Positions 13,703 through 28,121 of a stretch of 64,000 nt of DNA are shown here, piece after piece. The translations under genes were made by a program, and so were the position numbers. How positions within the stretch are numbered: the first letter of the stretch is position 1; every line of letters starts with the position of its first letter. Origin of the DNA: Atrichornis clamosus (Eukaryota; Chordata; Aves; Passeriformes; Menuridae); NCBI GenBank assembly GCA_013400975.1, contig WBMZ01012765.1:1-64000 (forward strand), read 5' to 3'. The notes under the pieces were generated by a model, which saw only the letters and a list, made by a program, of their open reading frames with translations, did not search any database and was not told the DNA's origin.

Positions 13703-16235
13703 CATGCAACATATTTTTCTTTTGTTTCTTCAGTACTTGGTGCTGTTTAAGGTATCCATTCATTGCATCTTTTGCATATTTTCCTTGTAGTTTTTTATTC
13801 TTATGCCTACTTAGCTTTCCGGGCTCAGATCATATTTAAAGTACCAGAAAGAGAGAAAGACAATTTCCTCCTTGATATTGGTTTCAAGACACATCTTGAT
13901 TTAGCCAAACTGTCATGTCATCCACCCTTTACTTCCCAGCCACTACACACAGTTAGTAAGGATGTTGGTACTGACATCTTCCCATCTTTCCCCTCCACCT
14001 GTGAGGCACTGTGGAAGTTGGTGTGTTCCCAGTTAAGGGTAGGAGGAGTAGATTTGTAAGTGCAGAGTAATTTATTATTGAAGCTTGGAGAAAAAGAAAG
14101 AAACACTTGACATCTCCTTGCTAAATTCTCAGTGAGGGAAACAACGTAATTTACACACAACACTGTGAATATTTCTACTGGCAAACTTCCTAAATACTGG
14201 AAATGCTTTTGAAAAAAAATTCTCATTTTTTCACCAGCAGAAAATTGTCCAGAGAGATGATGTATTAGGTATCTTCAGAGGTATTTCATTAATATCTGTG
14301 AGTGTAAAGAGGTTAATAACTTCACTAAGCTACATGAGATAAACTACTGACCAGTGCATTAGAAGTAGAAAGTAAAAATGGTTGCCAATGAAGAATGACA
14401 CTGATCATTGAAATAAGAATCCAAAGCAAAATACAAACAAACAGTACTAGTATTCTTTTTAAAAAATATTTCTAAAAGATACAGCCTATGGCTAAAATAC
14501 ATTAAAAATTTTCTCCATGAAAATTTTTGCTTGATCGTGTCCATTTGACTTACAGTCAATAGTTCCTACTTAAAGAAAGGGCACCAAGAGAGCCCTCTAT
14601 TAGAAACTATCCATAATTATTTCCAAGTTAGTCTGTGTCTTGACAAGCTGACATCTTTCTAGACAAGATGTCACAGATGACTGTGGTTTTGCCCTAGCCA
14701 GACCAAAACGATGGAAGTGAATATCTAAAACACTTGGTTCACTTACCAGGCACCTGGGCACGACATGCCCAGGCATTTCTTAAAAAGGAACATGGTGGGT
14801 AAAAAAATCCGTAAATTCTTGCCACTAAGCAAGATCTGTGACTGTGTAAACACTAAGAGACCTAACTCAAAAGTTACTGAAGTCAAAGGGTCACATTGAC
14901 TTCAGTGAATAGTGTATCTGTCCTAAACAAAAATGGAACTACTAAGTTTTCCCTAAATCTGCAGTTTCAAATGTTAACAGGAAGGACTTGGTAAATTACT
15001 TCATCTCTAACCTCAAATGTATGTTGCCTCTTCTCTCCTATTGACCAATTGCAGCCTTTCCCACCTTATTTTTATTTAAAAATAAGATGAATATAGTATT
15101 TCTGCATCTCACTGAGGTATTTGTGAAGTTATTTGAGATCTTGTGATGAAAGAACTGAAAATCCACATGAACGATAGTGTTACTAAATGGTACCGCATAA
15201 TCTGACTTCATTTAAAAATAACACTCTTTTACACAACATAAGTAAAAGGCAGCACTACTACAAGACATTCTTTTCAGTTTTTTATAACAAAGTTTTAACT
15301 CTTTGGATTGAAATTTCTCAGGGTGCATGTTGAATTTATTCTGCAAGTTTCTGGGGGAAAAAAAATCAGTCATTTTTAAAAGAAGGGTAAGAAGTGCTTT
15401 ATCTTACAACATTCAAAAATTCACATACTAGAAATTCCCAATGAAAACTGGTAATAAGTGTTTCAGAGCCAGGATTTGCAATCTGACAAGCAACATTGCC
15501 CAGATTTCAAGGCCTTCTGTCATGTACATGACTTGAATCTTGTAAAGTTAAAGTTCCATGAAAGAATTGTGGCTTCCATATGCTCAGTATGAAAAAAGAA
15601 CATGCTATAGGGCCAGAACCATCCCAGAACACAAGAGACACTGAACTTGGTACTCCAAATCAAGATGTAATCCTCCTTCATAAGCAAGAACTTGTTGATG
15701 GTTGAATGTGACTAATGGAAATTAATTTTCCATCAATTAGAGTGGGACAAAGGCTGTTCTTGCATTTGCTTCTCTAGTAGAGTGCCTCGATGGCCAAATT
15801 CAATAAAAGTTGAAAAAAGTTAAGAATTTGGGCCTTAGAAGACAGAACTCAGCTTTTACAATCATCCTCAAAATGTGATTTTTCAGCTGCAGATTATCAG
15901 CCGTTCTTCTGGGACATCAAATACTTCTATAAGCCCAGACCTTCAATGACCGAATTATTCAGTCTACAATAGTAATCTGTTGTTTTCCTTGTCCTTCGGT
16001 AGGATAAGGAAATGTCCTACTTTTTGATAGTATCCTCATGAATGCTCTGTCCTCAGAAAGGGGGGAAAAACCCCAAACAACCACATGGAATACTTCCAAT
16101 CATGAATCTGTGCCTATAGATGGTGTACAATAAAAGCACAGAGAATGCTGTTCCCATTTTATAACCTGTTGCACTTCCATGTTTGTAACGTAACAAGGAG
16201 TATACTTTTTTATTGAAAGTTTTGTTTCTGAAGCT

Positions 16236-16279
16236 TCAGTTTAAACACACAATAGTTTCAGTTTAAATGCACAATAGCT
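16236..16279. repeat. Tandem 21-22-base duplication
   Basis: TTCAGTTTAAACACACAATAG is followed at once by TTTCAGTTTAAATGCACAATAG. The copies differ at two bases besides one extra T, which indicates a fairly recent local duplication. Confidence 0.7.
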
Positions 16280-17149
16280 TGCACTATATCATATCCTCAT
16301 TTCATCTCTTAGGATATAACATATATGTGTATAGCTGACTCAGTTTTCCATATGACAACTTTCTGGTGTTCTGGACAGTCATAAACTTCAGTTTTCATAT
16401 CATACAAAATATTTCCTTCCCACATTTGCTTCCCTTCACTTTGCTTAGAATGAGTAACTGAAACAAAATGATAATTTTCATAATGCATTCCTTTTTCCTC
16501 ATACAAGACATGAAATAATCTATTAAAAATCAAATATTTGCATTAAAACTTGGACATGACCTGGAAACCCTTTTCTAACCTAATTTGACAAAGGTTACCA
16601 ACTGCTCTGCACACTTCTACGAGACATTCAAATATCCTAGCAGCATGCTGGGCCTGCATTCCAAAAAGTCATCTTGATGACTTTGAATACATTTCCCTGG
16701 AATAATGCTCTCTGATATATGGCTCAAAAGTCCAAAAGAGAGTGGGCAACAATTGACTATGAGCAGTACAGTCAGCTCACTTCCCCAGAACAAACAGCAA
16801 TACCTGCTCTTATTAGCCTTTTTACTCTCCTGAGAATCTTTATGTAATGTTGCATTAGTAGCCTTTACTAAATTAGAAAACCAAAAGGGAAGATAAATCA
16901 ATATGAATGTACGTTTGCTGATATTGATTTTTCCTCTCATAGTCAGCATGGGAATATTGTGGCTCCTATTAATACAAGGAGTGGAAGAGCTTTAAATGGT
17001 TCTGTTTGGATAATTACCCAGTAGTTTGGGACACTTATTCAAACTTCTTTAGTCTGTAATTTTGAACTAGACACTTCATGAAATCAATTCCTTCTCATGA
17101 ATAATCATGTTAATATGTTGATGACAATTTCTTGATGTAGCTTATCAAG

Positions 17150-19010
17150 AAGATGACTAGGAGAGGCATTCAGCCTTGTATTCACAGAAAAACGATGAAG
17201 AGCTGGGCGATGTGAAGGTCAAGGGCAGGCTAGGCTGCAGCAAACACAGTATTCTGCAGTTCAACATCCTGGAAGAAGTTGAGCAAGAGAAACATTGGAA
17301 TCACAACTTTGGAATTCGGACTATATTTTGGTTTGTTTAGGAATGTGCTGTGTGGGATCCCCTAGAAAACTATCCTGCACAGCAAAGTGACCCAGGACAC
17401 GTGGTTGGTCCTCATGGACTCCCATTTCAGTGCACAGGAGCAGGTCATTCTGACAGGCAGGAGAGAAGCAAGCACAGCAGGAAGCTAGCACAGATGAACG
17501 GGGAACTCCCATCTCAGCTCAAATGGGAAAAAGGAAATATGCAGGGGGTAGGAGCAGCAACAGGGTACCCAGGAGGGATAAAAGACATGGTGCAAGAATA
17601 TAGAGGTGGCAACCAAAGCCAAAGCCCAGAAGTAGTTGGAAAAAGTGAGACATGAAAGGAAAGAAGGGCTTCTGAAAGCACATTGGCAGCAAAGGGAAGG
17701 CTGAGAAGAATGTGGACCCATGGCTCTTTCTGGCAGAGAAAGCAGTGACAAAGGACATGGATAAGGCTCAGGTACTCAATGACTGATTTTCCTTACATCT
17801 TTCCTTTTTGTTTGTTTGCTTTTGGTTTTTGGGGGGTTCTGTGTGTTTGAGGAGTTTTTTTGCAGGGGGATTAGTTCCTGGTAAGGTTTGTATTTAGGCC
17901 TTCAAAGTCTCCAAGCCCACTGTCAGTCTATGGGAGTGGAGCACTTAAGCCACAGAAATACAGCTCATGTTCTTCCGAGGATCTGTGTATCTGAAGGTGG
18001 GGAGAAATGTAACCAATGTCACTGTAAAGTTGCCCTCTCATTTTTGAAAGGTCATGACTATCAGGGGAGGTTTTTGATGAATGGCAAGAAAAACATCATA
18101 TCCACCTCCAAAAAGGAGGACCTGGGGAACTGTAGGGCAGTCAACCTAAATTCCGCTCCTGGAAAGATCATGGAGTAAGTCATCTTAGAAGCCATATCCA
18201 AACACACAAAGGATAAAAAGGAACAGCCAGATTGGAATTACCAAAGACAAACAACGCCACACAAACCTGACTACTTTCTATGATGAGATGACTGGCTCTG
18301 TGGACAAGGGGAGAGAATGGGTGGCACTTACCTTAACTTTACAAGGCCTTTGACAGTCCCCCATTGCACAGCTGTAGACTAGGTACACAAGAAGGATGAA
18401 AATTTCCCTGAACTGGCACAAATGCAAAATCCTGCACCTGGGGTGGAATAATCCCAAGCACCAGCAGAAGCTGGGAAGCAGCCTTGCAGGAAAGATCCAG
18501 GTGTCCTGGTAAACAAAAAGCTGAACATGAGCAAGTAGCATGCCCTGGCTGTGAAGAAGGCCAACCATGTTCTGGACCTAATTAGTAAGAATGTTGCCAG
18601 CAGGTCACAGGGAAATCTTCTGTGAGACCACAACTGGAATATCCCATCTAGCTTTGAGCTACTCAATACAAGACACTGCAATCCTGGAAGAAGTCCAGAG
18701 GCTCTGAGAGAATTAGGTGGCTGAGACACACAATGTATGAGTACAGGCTGAAAGAAGTGGGCTTGTTAAGCTTGAAGAAGAGATGACTGAGATAGACCTT
18801 GCTGCTGTCTGCAGGTGTTCAAGAGAAGAGTATAAAACAGTTGGTGCCTGCCTCTTATCAGAGGTACACAGCAAAAGGATAAGGGCAGCAGACAAATCAT
18901 AAAGGAGGAAATTACAATTAGACACAAGGAAAGTCATTTTTATTATGAGGGTAATAAAACACCAGAAGAGGTTGCCCAGAAATGCTGTGGAATCTCTATT
19001 CCTGTTGCTA
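17150..19010 (+). mobile_element. CR1 LINE, decayed sense copy with internal deletion
   Basis: CR1 reverse-transcriptase reading-frame remnants appear in order on the + strand. They include AAAACGATGAAGAGCTGGGC near 17190, a block like GATAAGGCTCAGGTACTCAA near 17760, TTTGAAAGGTCATGACTATC near 18045, GACCTGGGGAACTGTAGGGC and GGAAAGATCATGGAG near 18160, AAAATCCTGCACCTGGGG near 18425, and AGAAGAGGTTGCCCAGAAAT near 18965. Between the 'aaggcctttgacagtcccc' piece and the 'caaatgcaaaatcctgcacc' piece the central part of the frame is missing, so the copy is internally deleted. Stops and indels are frequent, and the terminal 3' repeats are not visible. It is old and inactive. Confidence 0.85.
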
Positions 19011-22000
19011 CTACTTTAGTTTAAAGCAATTATCTGTTCAGAGGTACTTTCACAGAAAAGGCAAATTTGGAATCCTTTTTTTTCCTTTTACTGTAGCAGT
19101 TTGAGTATTCTCACTCACAGAACAAAGATCATATTCCTCAGTACTGTAGGTCAGCTCAGAATCAATGCAACTACAAAACTAATGTGGTTATCATTCTCTC
19201 CTAGTACAGCAAGATGGATTTACCATGTGAAAGGAAAAACTCATAAATCAAGCAATCTTACTCACTTACACTGAATGAAAATGGAATCATTGCGGATGGA
19301 ATTAATGCAGATAAGAGGAAATCAAACTTCAGAAAAGCTTTACATCATTTCATTGCTTGAAAATTTTAGTGATAAGTAAAATGAGCCACTCTCTCCTTTT
19401 GGGCCTGTGTTTTTTTTGTATACAAATACACATACATATACTACCTAAGGCTCAGACAAAACAGCTTGGTTTATATAATTTTTGCAAACACCAATATCCA
19501 AGATAGAATGCTAAAAATAGTACCCCACGCCTTTTCCTCCCTCTGTATCCTAAACCACATTTCAAACAGCAGTCTCTATTGACATACTTTTAGGATAAGT
19601 GCGACTTTTAGGATAAAATGTAACTGCTATTTGTCAGCTGGAGTTAATGATACTTAGACATTTGAAAATGTTAGACTGCATCATCTCTCTTGGAACTGTA
19701 CAGAGGGCTTCTACGTCTTGTGGCAACTGTTGCCAAGTAGTAGGGAAAACAGCTATGCTTTCTAGCAGGCTTTATCATTTCATAAATGCTTCCTCAATCA
19801 CTGCAACATTTTTCTTGATGGTCAATCAACTTCTCCTGCAACTGTTAAGTCTATGTCTCTTTCTTCCTCGAGAGAAAATGTCTGTTGTTCTGTATCCCTC
19901 AGAAATCTCTCGGAGACAAAGAGACAGAAAATGTATGTGATGCTGTATCTGGTTTCCAATTGCTCAGTGCTGCGTGAGGAGAGACTCTCCATAGGTTCTG
20001 TTCCACAACAGCAGTCACTTCCAACTAGGTCACGTCACAACCAGCAATTAAAGTGACCTAAAAAATGGTTGTGGCAGAAGGACAGTTTCCAGTAATGACA
20101 GCACACTTTACCCATCCTTGTGCTCAGCATTTCCTTCCATCAAAACACTCCTCTTACTCTATTTCCAGTTACAAAATCTACCTGAATTTTCCTGCCCTGA
20201 GACCTACACAACTCTGTCCTTGCCATTTCATTTTATTCCTAGCAGGTGTCCCATTCTGGTTGAAAAACCTCCTTCAGTTTTGCCCTCATGCTAATCCTAC
20301 TTTCCACTCCACCATGGCAAACCTTGCTCCACCTCAGCTCTGCCTCCTGTACTCCATCCCAAGCTTCCTGGTTCTTCTGTCCTCTCCTCACATCAGCTGT
20401 GAATCATGGATCCCACCTCCCCAGTTTGGATGCTCACGTATTGTACCAACAATAACACAGCACTCTCAGTAGTCTTCTTCCAATCCTCACCTCTCCTCTA
20501 TAATCTTGTTGAAGAACATGACCTCCAGAGGTCCATTTCTACATGAACCCTTCTGTGATTCTAAGAGCACCATGAAATGCCGCATTTTCTGATCTGTTAA
20601 TAACAGAACTCCCTCAGAAGCCACTTAAAACAGTTTCAGAAAGATCTTTCCTTAAAGCTGAGCCAAAAGTAAATAACAGAAACACCTAACAAAAATGTCC
20701 TTAACCTGATTTAGTCTTACACAGTCTTGTTAGGCTTACTAGTGACACAGCAATTCCACTGTAGAAAACAAAGCAAGTTCAGCAGAATATTATAAGATTA
20801 ATTTAGGATAATAATAAAATTAACAGATTTGGGCAAACCAGCAGGAAAAAGTAAGAGGAGGGGAAAAAAAAGAGTCTTTGTCCTATTACTGCTTATGGGA
20901 GCTGTCCTTTGAAAAATCCATGCTGTTCATGTTTCTGTCAGGTAAGGTAATATGCCTGTAAATTTAATCTGACAGAAGACACAGCACAGTATCACCAGAA
21001 AATGACAAAATCAGACTGTAAGAGAGGGACAGCCAAATGCCTTCACAGCTCTCAGAATTCACCAAGGAAAACAAATTCACACCACTGTAATAAACCCAGA
21101 CTCAGACACTCACTGGAGGTTTGTGGTGCTAATACCTTTAGTTTCCACTTCAAAATCTCATTCAAAAGTGCTTAAATCTTCTATTGGTTGCCTGACGGAA
21201 GGTGCCTTTGCCCAAATCCATCCCTCCTAAAAACCAGGGATAGACTGCATTCATTGTTTCCAAGGGCAACACTCAAATGTTACGAAGTTTTATTTTCTGG
21301 TATGGTTACACAAATCTGAACTCCTTTTTCTCCCCAGGCCTTTCTTCTTATACTCACAAACCCTAAAGCTACACAAATAATGATCAAAATGAAGAAATAA
21401 AACAAAAATGAAACATTTTTACTCTTCAGGAAGAGGCAAGTAATGGCATTTAAAGCATAGTGGTAACTGTGGATCCTTATTGCAACATGCTGCATAACAA
21501 TAGGAAAAAAAAGTAAATGTTCAGTTTGAAAGAAAGTTTACTTCAAAAGTAAAACTCTCATTGATATTTTCTAGCCTAATAAAGCCAGTAACAAATAAAA
21601 ATGATCACCCAAGGTGTTGCATCAAAATATAAAGACCATGATATTATAACTTACATGATCTCACATTAAAAGACACTTAAAATAGCTTTTTAAGGCTAAC
21701 TTTAAGTACAAAAGATATATTGGTGAGAGCCTTCAGAAGCTCTGCCCACCAGAGGAGCAGATCTGAAATAGCCATTAGCATCACAAGAATTTCCCCATGG
21801 CAATATTCACAATATTCAATTTTGATTCACAGCTATCAAAAATACAAAAGCATTAGGGGAATATATAAGGCAGAAACTCCACTTTACTTGCTTGGTTACT
21901 TTAAGGACTCTTCCCTAAATAATCATTTCTCTGCTCTCTAAAATTCAGTATTGTTACAACACTCTAACTTCCTTCACTTAAGCTTAAAGCCATTAAATAC

Positions 22001-25000
22001 TATACCAGTCTTTAACAAACACCAACATTGCTCATTTGAAAAAACAAACAAACAGTACAACAAAACCCAAGAAGATAGTTCTGTCAGTTGCAAAGGCAAC
22101 AATGCAAATTCTCTTCACAAAGCAACACTGTAACTGCTCCAGGTATAAGAGTTATTTAGACCTTCTCCCTCAATTAGATCAAACAAATCTGATTTGAATG
22201 TGCAGAACTCATTTTTATAAAAAGATACTTTGGCACCGCAGGCACAGGTCCCTGACCACGCTCAGCTCAAATACTCTTCCAGCACTTTCTTTGCAGCAGC
22301 AACAGTGGCACATCTCTGTGATGACTCCATTTCTTCCATAAGGCAAGAGCTGCTATGCCAGGTGAAGTGTAAAAAGGAGATCCTGACTTAATGTAATCAT
22401 CTAATGGAACTTTTCATATTAGGAATTAATTAAATGAGACCATCTTCTCTGTAACTAGTTGGGAAATGCTATTTTACAGCTACAGGTGTTTGATTCTGCC
22501 AAATTAAATGGCGATTATCAGAGATGTGGTTGGGAAGGTACTATCTTAGGGAAGATATAATTATTATGCTATTAACCTACGGGAAACAGCAGGAATGCCT
22601 TATTCTCTTCAGTGTTTTGGTGGTTTGTCTAGCCAATCAACTGTACAAAGAATGAAACTGATGGATCCAAACTGTTTATGTCAGTTTATGAAGACAGCAA
22701 TAAGGTAATGGCTATCAATAATATTTTGTTGAACTTAACCACTTACTGTTGTGGTAACAAAATTACAGAAAAAATAACCACATACTGGCTCCAAATGGTT
22801 GCCTTCTCATAATAAAATCTAGCGTTAATTTTTTTTGCTGTAATTAAAGTAGTATGGGGGTGGAAGTAAAGGAATTTGAAAAGTTAAACCTTATGAGAAA
22901 TGCTATTGAAGTCAGTGAGTTCTGCTATATTAAATAAAGAAAGAAGGAGGAAAAAGCCAGTAAGTTTTGGCCATATTTTTTCTTTGTTATAGCAGGAACA
23001 TTAACAATACACGTTTTGAACATTATCAGTATTAGAGAGAAACTGGAAAATGAAATATAGAATTTTATTAAGAGATCTGACAGAATCATACTCACAAATG
23101 TAAAGGTATTGAAGTCAGGCAAATTTTGTGGATAAAGGCAACACCTTTTATTGTGACAACCAGATTAACTGGGAAGAATATTCCCCACAAAAATCTTTTT
23201 TAGGTTTATCAGTTTCTTATTCCTGCTCGACTGAAACATAAGACACTGAAGTCATACAGTCACTTAAAACACTGAAAATCTAACACTGATATAAATAAAA
23301 ATTTTTACTGATTATATGTACACAAGGAAGATTTTTTTCCTGAATAACACCATATTTCAATGCAATTACATGGTACAGCCTCTCCCTCCTTCCTCCTGAA
23401 ATAAGTCTTTTCCTGGTGTTAAATTTGTTTTTTCAGCTCAGATTAATGCTCTCTGAAAAGTGACTAATGGTAAATCAAAAATAATTCTTCACTCCACTAG
23501 AATAATATGTACATAGGAAGTTAGGAAGAAAAAACAGTAGCTCTGCTAATGATAATAGGTAACTTTCCTCTAGCTCTCCTCAAGCTAGGCCACTGGCAGA
23601 AACTAGGCCTATAAAAGAAGGTAAGCTCCGTACCTTGCAAATAGATGTATAGCAAAAGAGAAAGCATAGAGCTACTATCAGAATCATTTAGCAAAATCTA
23701 AGTCAAAGAAAAAGTCCTTTGGTAAAAATCCAGGCTCTTACATGCAGGAAAACTGCAATCTTCAATTGAAAATCATAGCAAATGACCGTTAGTTTTTTCA
23801 TATACAGTATGTATAATATCAGAATTTCAAAACTAACAATGCCAAAAAACACTATCCCATTCCGGTGTGGACTAACATTTGCAGGAAATCTCAAAACATC
23901 ATAAACTTCACCAGGGAGCCACATTACAGACATGCATGTGCCTGCTAATAACCTAATGTGCTGGGGTTTATTTGGGGGCAGGGGAGAGAGTTGTTTAGAA
24001 TTGGAAGGAAAGTAGCCAGATTTCACTTTAGTGCAGAGAGAGAGTATTTTAATAACAGCAGCAGATGAAACTTTAATAGTCTGACCCTATGCTCATGAAG
24101 AAACCTTTAGCAACTAATAAATTACTAACAAAAAGACTAAAATTGTTTTAACCATTAGTACTGGAATTCAGAAATGGTCTAACAGTTCAACTAAGAGTTT
24201 CAGCTTCTGAGAATTAGGAAAGTATTCCAGTGTAAGCTGCTGTGAACCTGGAATAAATGTGGGCTGAAAAGACCATATATTCCAATTGTGCCTGGGAAGG
24301 GATGCAGCCAGGCTCCAGCACAAACCACAGGGCAATGTTTCCCGAATGGTGAGAGCTGAAATCAAATGCCTAGAAATATGTGGAGCATGGGTATTGAAGC
24401 CTTGTTGGACCATTCCGGCTCAACCAGAGCAACCTGTTGTTCCCAGGAAACCAGCATGCTGGAAAGCATCACACAAAGATTTAAGTGGCCCTGGATGAGT
24501 AAGAGGAAGTTATTAATGTTGCCTCAGCACTCTTTCCTCTAACAGGGGCAGCAGCGGTACTACCAGAGTGAGAAGAAAATTATGGCAGCCTTTGGGAAGA
24601 AATAAAAAGGAAAAGGCAACTACCATGCAATGACAACAACAAAGGGACCAGAGAAGAGGAAGTGAGGCAAATGAGGTGCTCAACACTACACTGGCTCAAG
24701 TGATCTCTTCTGTTTATTAAAAAAAGGTGCTGCTCAGAGAAAGTGAATGTGAACAGATAGGCAGGCAGCCAGAGGAGGCTGCAATCTCCGCAGTGCTGTG
24801 AACACTTGTTTCTCACACACTTCATTTCCCCCATCTGTCTGGTTCACACTGAGGCCACAGACACACCTGTGCCAGGACAGTACCAAGGTGCCAGAATGGC
24901 AGGACTGAATGCCTGGGACCTGGGGCAGGGGTTGCACATGCTCAGCAGTGCCACCAAACACATCCGCATAAAAACACACTCTCAGTGTCCATGATTTGCT

Positions 25001-26284
25001 GTAGGAAGCATGCCTTAGTCTTTACAAGTGTCACAGATTCTTCAAAGTGAAGGTTTAAGAACTGCTGGAACAACCCTTGTGAAAAGGTTTGGCCTAACCA
25101 TCTCAATGTTTGTTATTACAGGAGACCTTCAAAATGTCATCCTGCATGGATTTTGCCTTAAATCTGTCTGACTATTACCCACACAAAATGCTTTTCATAC
25201 CATGTCAAAAGCATAGTTGTGGTTTAGGGGTTTTTTAACAGAATAGCATCCAGGTAGGTGGGAGACAAAAAAGTGACATTTTAATTATATACTTCATGAA
25301 ATTATGACATTTTGAAAGCTAGAAAATTACTTTGTTTCATAAACAAAATTACAGCAAGATCATTCAAACTCAATTTTATAGTTATTATGGACTACTGGAT
25401 TACTGACTGTAAGAAAAGAACCACAGTTTAAAGAATCAATCTTTTTAAGCTGTGACATTTTTGCTAAAACATCCTTAAGTTTTTAGATGCAGCGAGAATT
25501 CACAGTGTTTCTCTTCTGAACAGCATCTTGTTTCATTGGAAAATTTTTTGTCTACTACCAAGTGATCCCATAAAGCAGGGCAGAATTAATGGCTTTATTA
25601 AGTATATTTACTTCAGGCTAAATGGAAGGAGCAATTACATCCCACTTATACAGGAAAACAGCTGGAACCAGCTGAAACTACCTCAGAGTGCAACAGAAAA
25701 CATAAAAAGGCCTGATCAGAAGCTTGACAGACTCGCTGACTCAAAACACACTCTTATGGAACTGTCTGTCCACATGTGTTAGAAAGGAGCACGAGGATCT
25801 GGGAGGGAGGTAGTAAAAAGCATCTATAAACAGGACACTGAAATCAGGCACAATATGTAACAGGTCTGCCTCGAGATATTTAACCTCACAGCTGAATTTT
25901 CTTCCACGAACCTCAAGGAAATGGGACGCTCCACAGCCTTCCTACAACAAGAGAAGGGCACGGGAGATAACCTGGACACAGTCAGTCTTTCTAACATAAC
26001 AAATCTGCAAGCCTTCAAGTACTGCTTACTGCATGGCCTGACAAAAGAGGCAACAACAGAAACAAGGTAAGTTGTAACAATGGAGAGGCACCTTATTTCT
26101 GCCTCACACTTTTTTTTTTTCAGATGGAACAGGGCTGCAATATATCTTTTACATTCTGTATACTGCTTTCTCCTACCCAGTAACAGTTAGGAGTAACTTT
26201 TAAAATTCAAGAAAATAGCCTTTCAAATACAATTTCTATAACACACTCTTCCTTGTGGGACTTTTTGCAATATGCATCCCACCA

Positions 26285-26375
26285 TCACAAAAAAAACCAA
26301 AAAACAAGACAAAACAAACAAAAAAAAAACCCACCAGAAAGGTAAAAGGAAAAAGAAGAAAAAGAAAGCAGGGCA
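26285..26375. repeat. A-rich low-complexity tract
   Basis: Mostly A with scattered C, then G (AAAACCAAAAAACAAG-like, passing into AAAAGGAAAAAGAAG). The 61-codon Lys-rich open frame across it reflects composition, not a gene. Confidence 0.75.
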
Positions 26376-27806
26376 TCTTTTTTGTAAGTATTATTGTCAG
26401 AGGCAGTAAAGGTATCTGGAAAGGAAAAGTCCAGGAGTGAGATTCCAAGAGTGTCATACTTCTAAGCCTTGGTGACAAGTTTGGACTTTGTGTAAGCAGG
26501 AGAACTGCCAAAAAATTGAAGATGATGGTAATGAGAAACCCCAGCACATGAGAAGGAATGTGGTAGGGGTGCCTGGAAACTGTTAATTGAGAACTATTTA
26601 ATCAGCAAAAAGAATCTAATGTGCCTCTGTTAACTATTTCAGCAACAACATGACTTTTCTTTCCTACTTACTACTTTTTCTTTTTTGATCTTTCTACTCT
26701 TATCATTGCTGGATCAAGGACAGCGATTCTCCTTGTCCACCATAAGCCTAAGTATCTTCCTTGCTGTTACAGGACATGTAGGTCAGCCAGAGCTTTGCAA
26801 TGGAACTGCTTAGAGCCATTTTCCTACGAGTATAACAAAAGACACTTACAAAATTCTAAACTCTAAAGCTGTGTTTCATCACAGCTCCAAATGAAACAAG
26901 GTGGCTTTAGAAAAAGAGGAAGTAAGAGTGAGACAGATCATAACTAGAGTATGTTCAGATGTTTCCTCTCCCACTATATGCTAGCAGAGCAAGCTGCAAG
27001 TCCTTATTCTTAGTGATGCAATTTTTAGTGGCCTTCTGGGATACAGTAAAACCTATATAATCTCTCCTAAGTCCCCAAAACCAGACAGTCTTTCTGTGAC
27101 ATGTCCATTCCTAACTTCACTCAAGAGACTCACTGTCCCTACATTTAATACTATGACAGCTTGCTGTCTATCAATTCTCTCCTATCCCCACTTCACATTA
27201 TGGAAGCTTTTTACCTGGGCTTGCCCATTTGTCCTCAGAACAGATGCTACTGCTCACTCTATCCCACAGGCTCCATCTGGCCTAGAGTGAAAAGGAGGGA
27301 AGAAATCACAACGGCAGTCCTCATCCCCTATGGCCCTTTAAAAAATGTTCTGTCAGGAATACTGCAAATAATTAAGACACCATCCTTTACCTTTGCTTTT
27401 GGTTCTTTCAGGATATCCCAGTCTCTGGAAGTAAATATATTGTCCTACTGCTTCTGTATAGGGAAGATAACTATATATATCTATATATCTATATATAACT
27501 CCCTCCAAAACTGCTACATCAGTCTGAGGCAATGAAGTAAAATTAATTTGCTTTTGCAGGGAATTCAAGACGGATGGTCAAGCAAATCTTTTCAATGTAA
27601 GTATGTATGGAGTTTCACTGCCTGCCTCATAAGCTCATGTATTTGCTGTCAACTGTTGATACCAATAGATTAATAATAAATATGTGTGTCTGACAGGAAA
27701 ATGTGGTAACTGAATTCTTGGTCTTGTCCATCTGTTGCTTGCTGTTTGTATATCTCCATATTATAGTATGCTTGTTTAGGTCTCAGCTGCTTGTCGCATG
27801 TATGAG

Positions 27807-27843
27807 TGTATATATATATATATAAATGTGTGTATATATATAT
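27807..27843. repeat. TA/TG microsatellite
   Basis: Runs of TA are interrupted by AATGTGTG. About 330 bases upstream, at 27473-27497, an 8-base unit CTATATAT is repeated three times, so the area is locally prone to slippage. Confidence 0.8.
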
Positions 27844-28121
27844 CTACACGATGGTTGTGTGATGGTTTAGTTTGCAATCCTGTTCAGTTCAGTGCAGGAG
27901 TCTCTGAGCGTGTGCCAGCAAATCCAGACTGTGTGTGCTCATCAATCTGAACCAACTCCTCTCCCTGTCCGAGTGCTGGGTGTGCGCTGTGCTGGAGCAG
28001 GGCTGAGCCCATGGGAAGCACACACGTCCTGATGGATACCGGTGCTTACAGACACGCAGGGGTGCTGGCTTTGCTCAGTCCCACACGTCCCTCTCTCCAC
28101 AGGCACACCAGAGCACCCACA

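Larger units (their letters stand above)
171..17149. other. Noncoding, AT-rich; probably CACNA1C intron on the - strand
   Basis: No open frame here exceeds about 130 codons, and none shows recognisable protein family features or a supporting exon structure. If the CACNA1C exon at 41171 splices to exons left of the window, this whole stretch is its intron. Small items seen are GA-rich tracts (7430-7490 and 9130-9170), a C/A homopolymer tract (13665-13702) and a local 21-base duplication (16236-16279). Confidence 0.7.
19011..28121. other. Noncoding, AT-rich stretch upstream of DCP1B
   Basis: I see no gene here. The longest open frame, 135 codons on the + strand at 20065-20472, is rich in Pro, Leu, Ser and His without domain or conservation hints and looks like chance. 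Features visible are an A-rich tract (26285-26375), (CTATATAT)x3 at 27473-27497 and a TA/TG microsatellite (27807-27843). On the - strand it is probably still CACNA1C intron. Confidence 0.7.

Noticed and set aside
18278..18937. Open frames of 74 to 116 codons on the - strand
   Set aside because: They run opposite to the decayed sense CR1 copy and have no protein resemblance of their own.
20065..20472. 135-codon + strand open frame
   Set aside because: Low-complexity composition, no exon signals at sensible places and no recognisable family.
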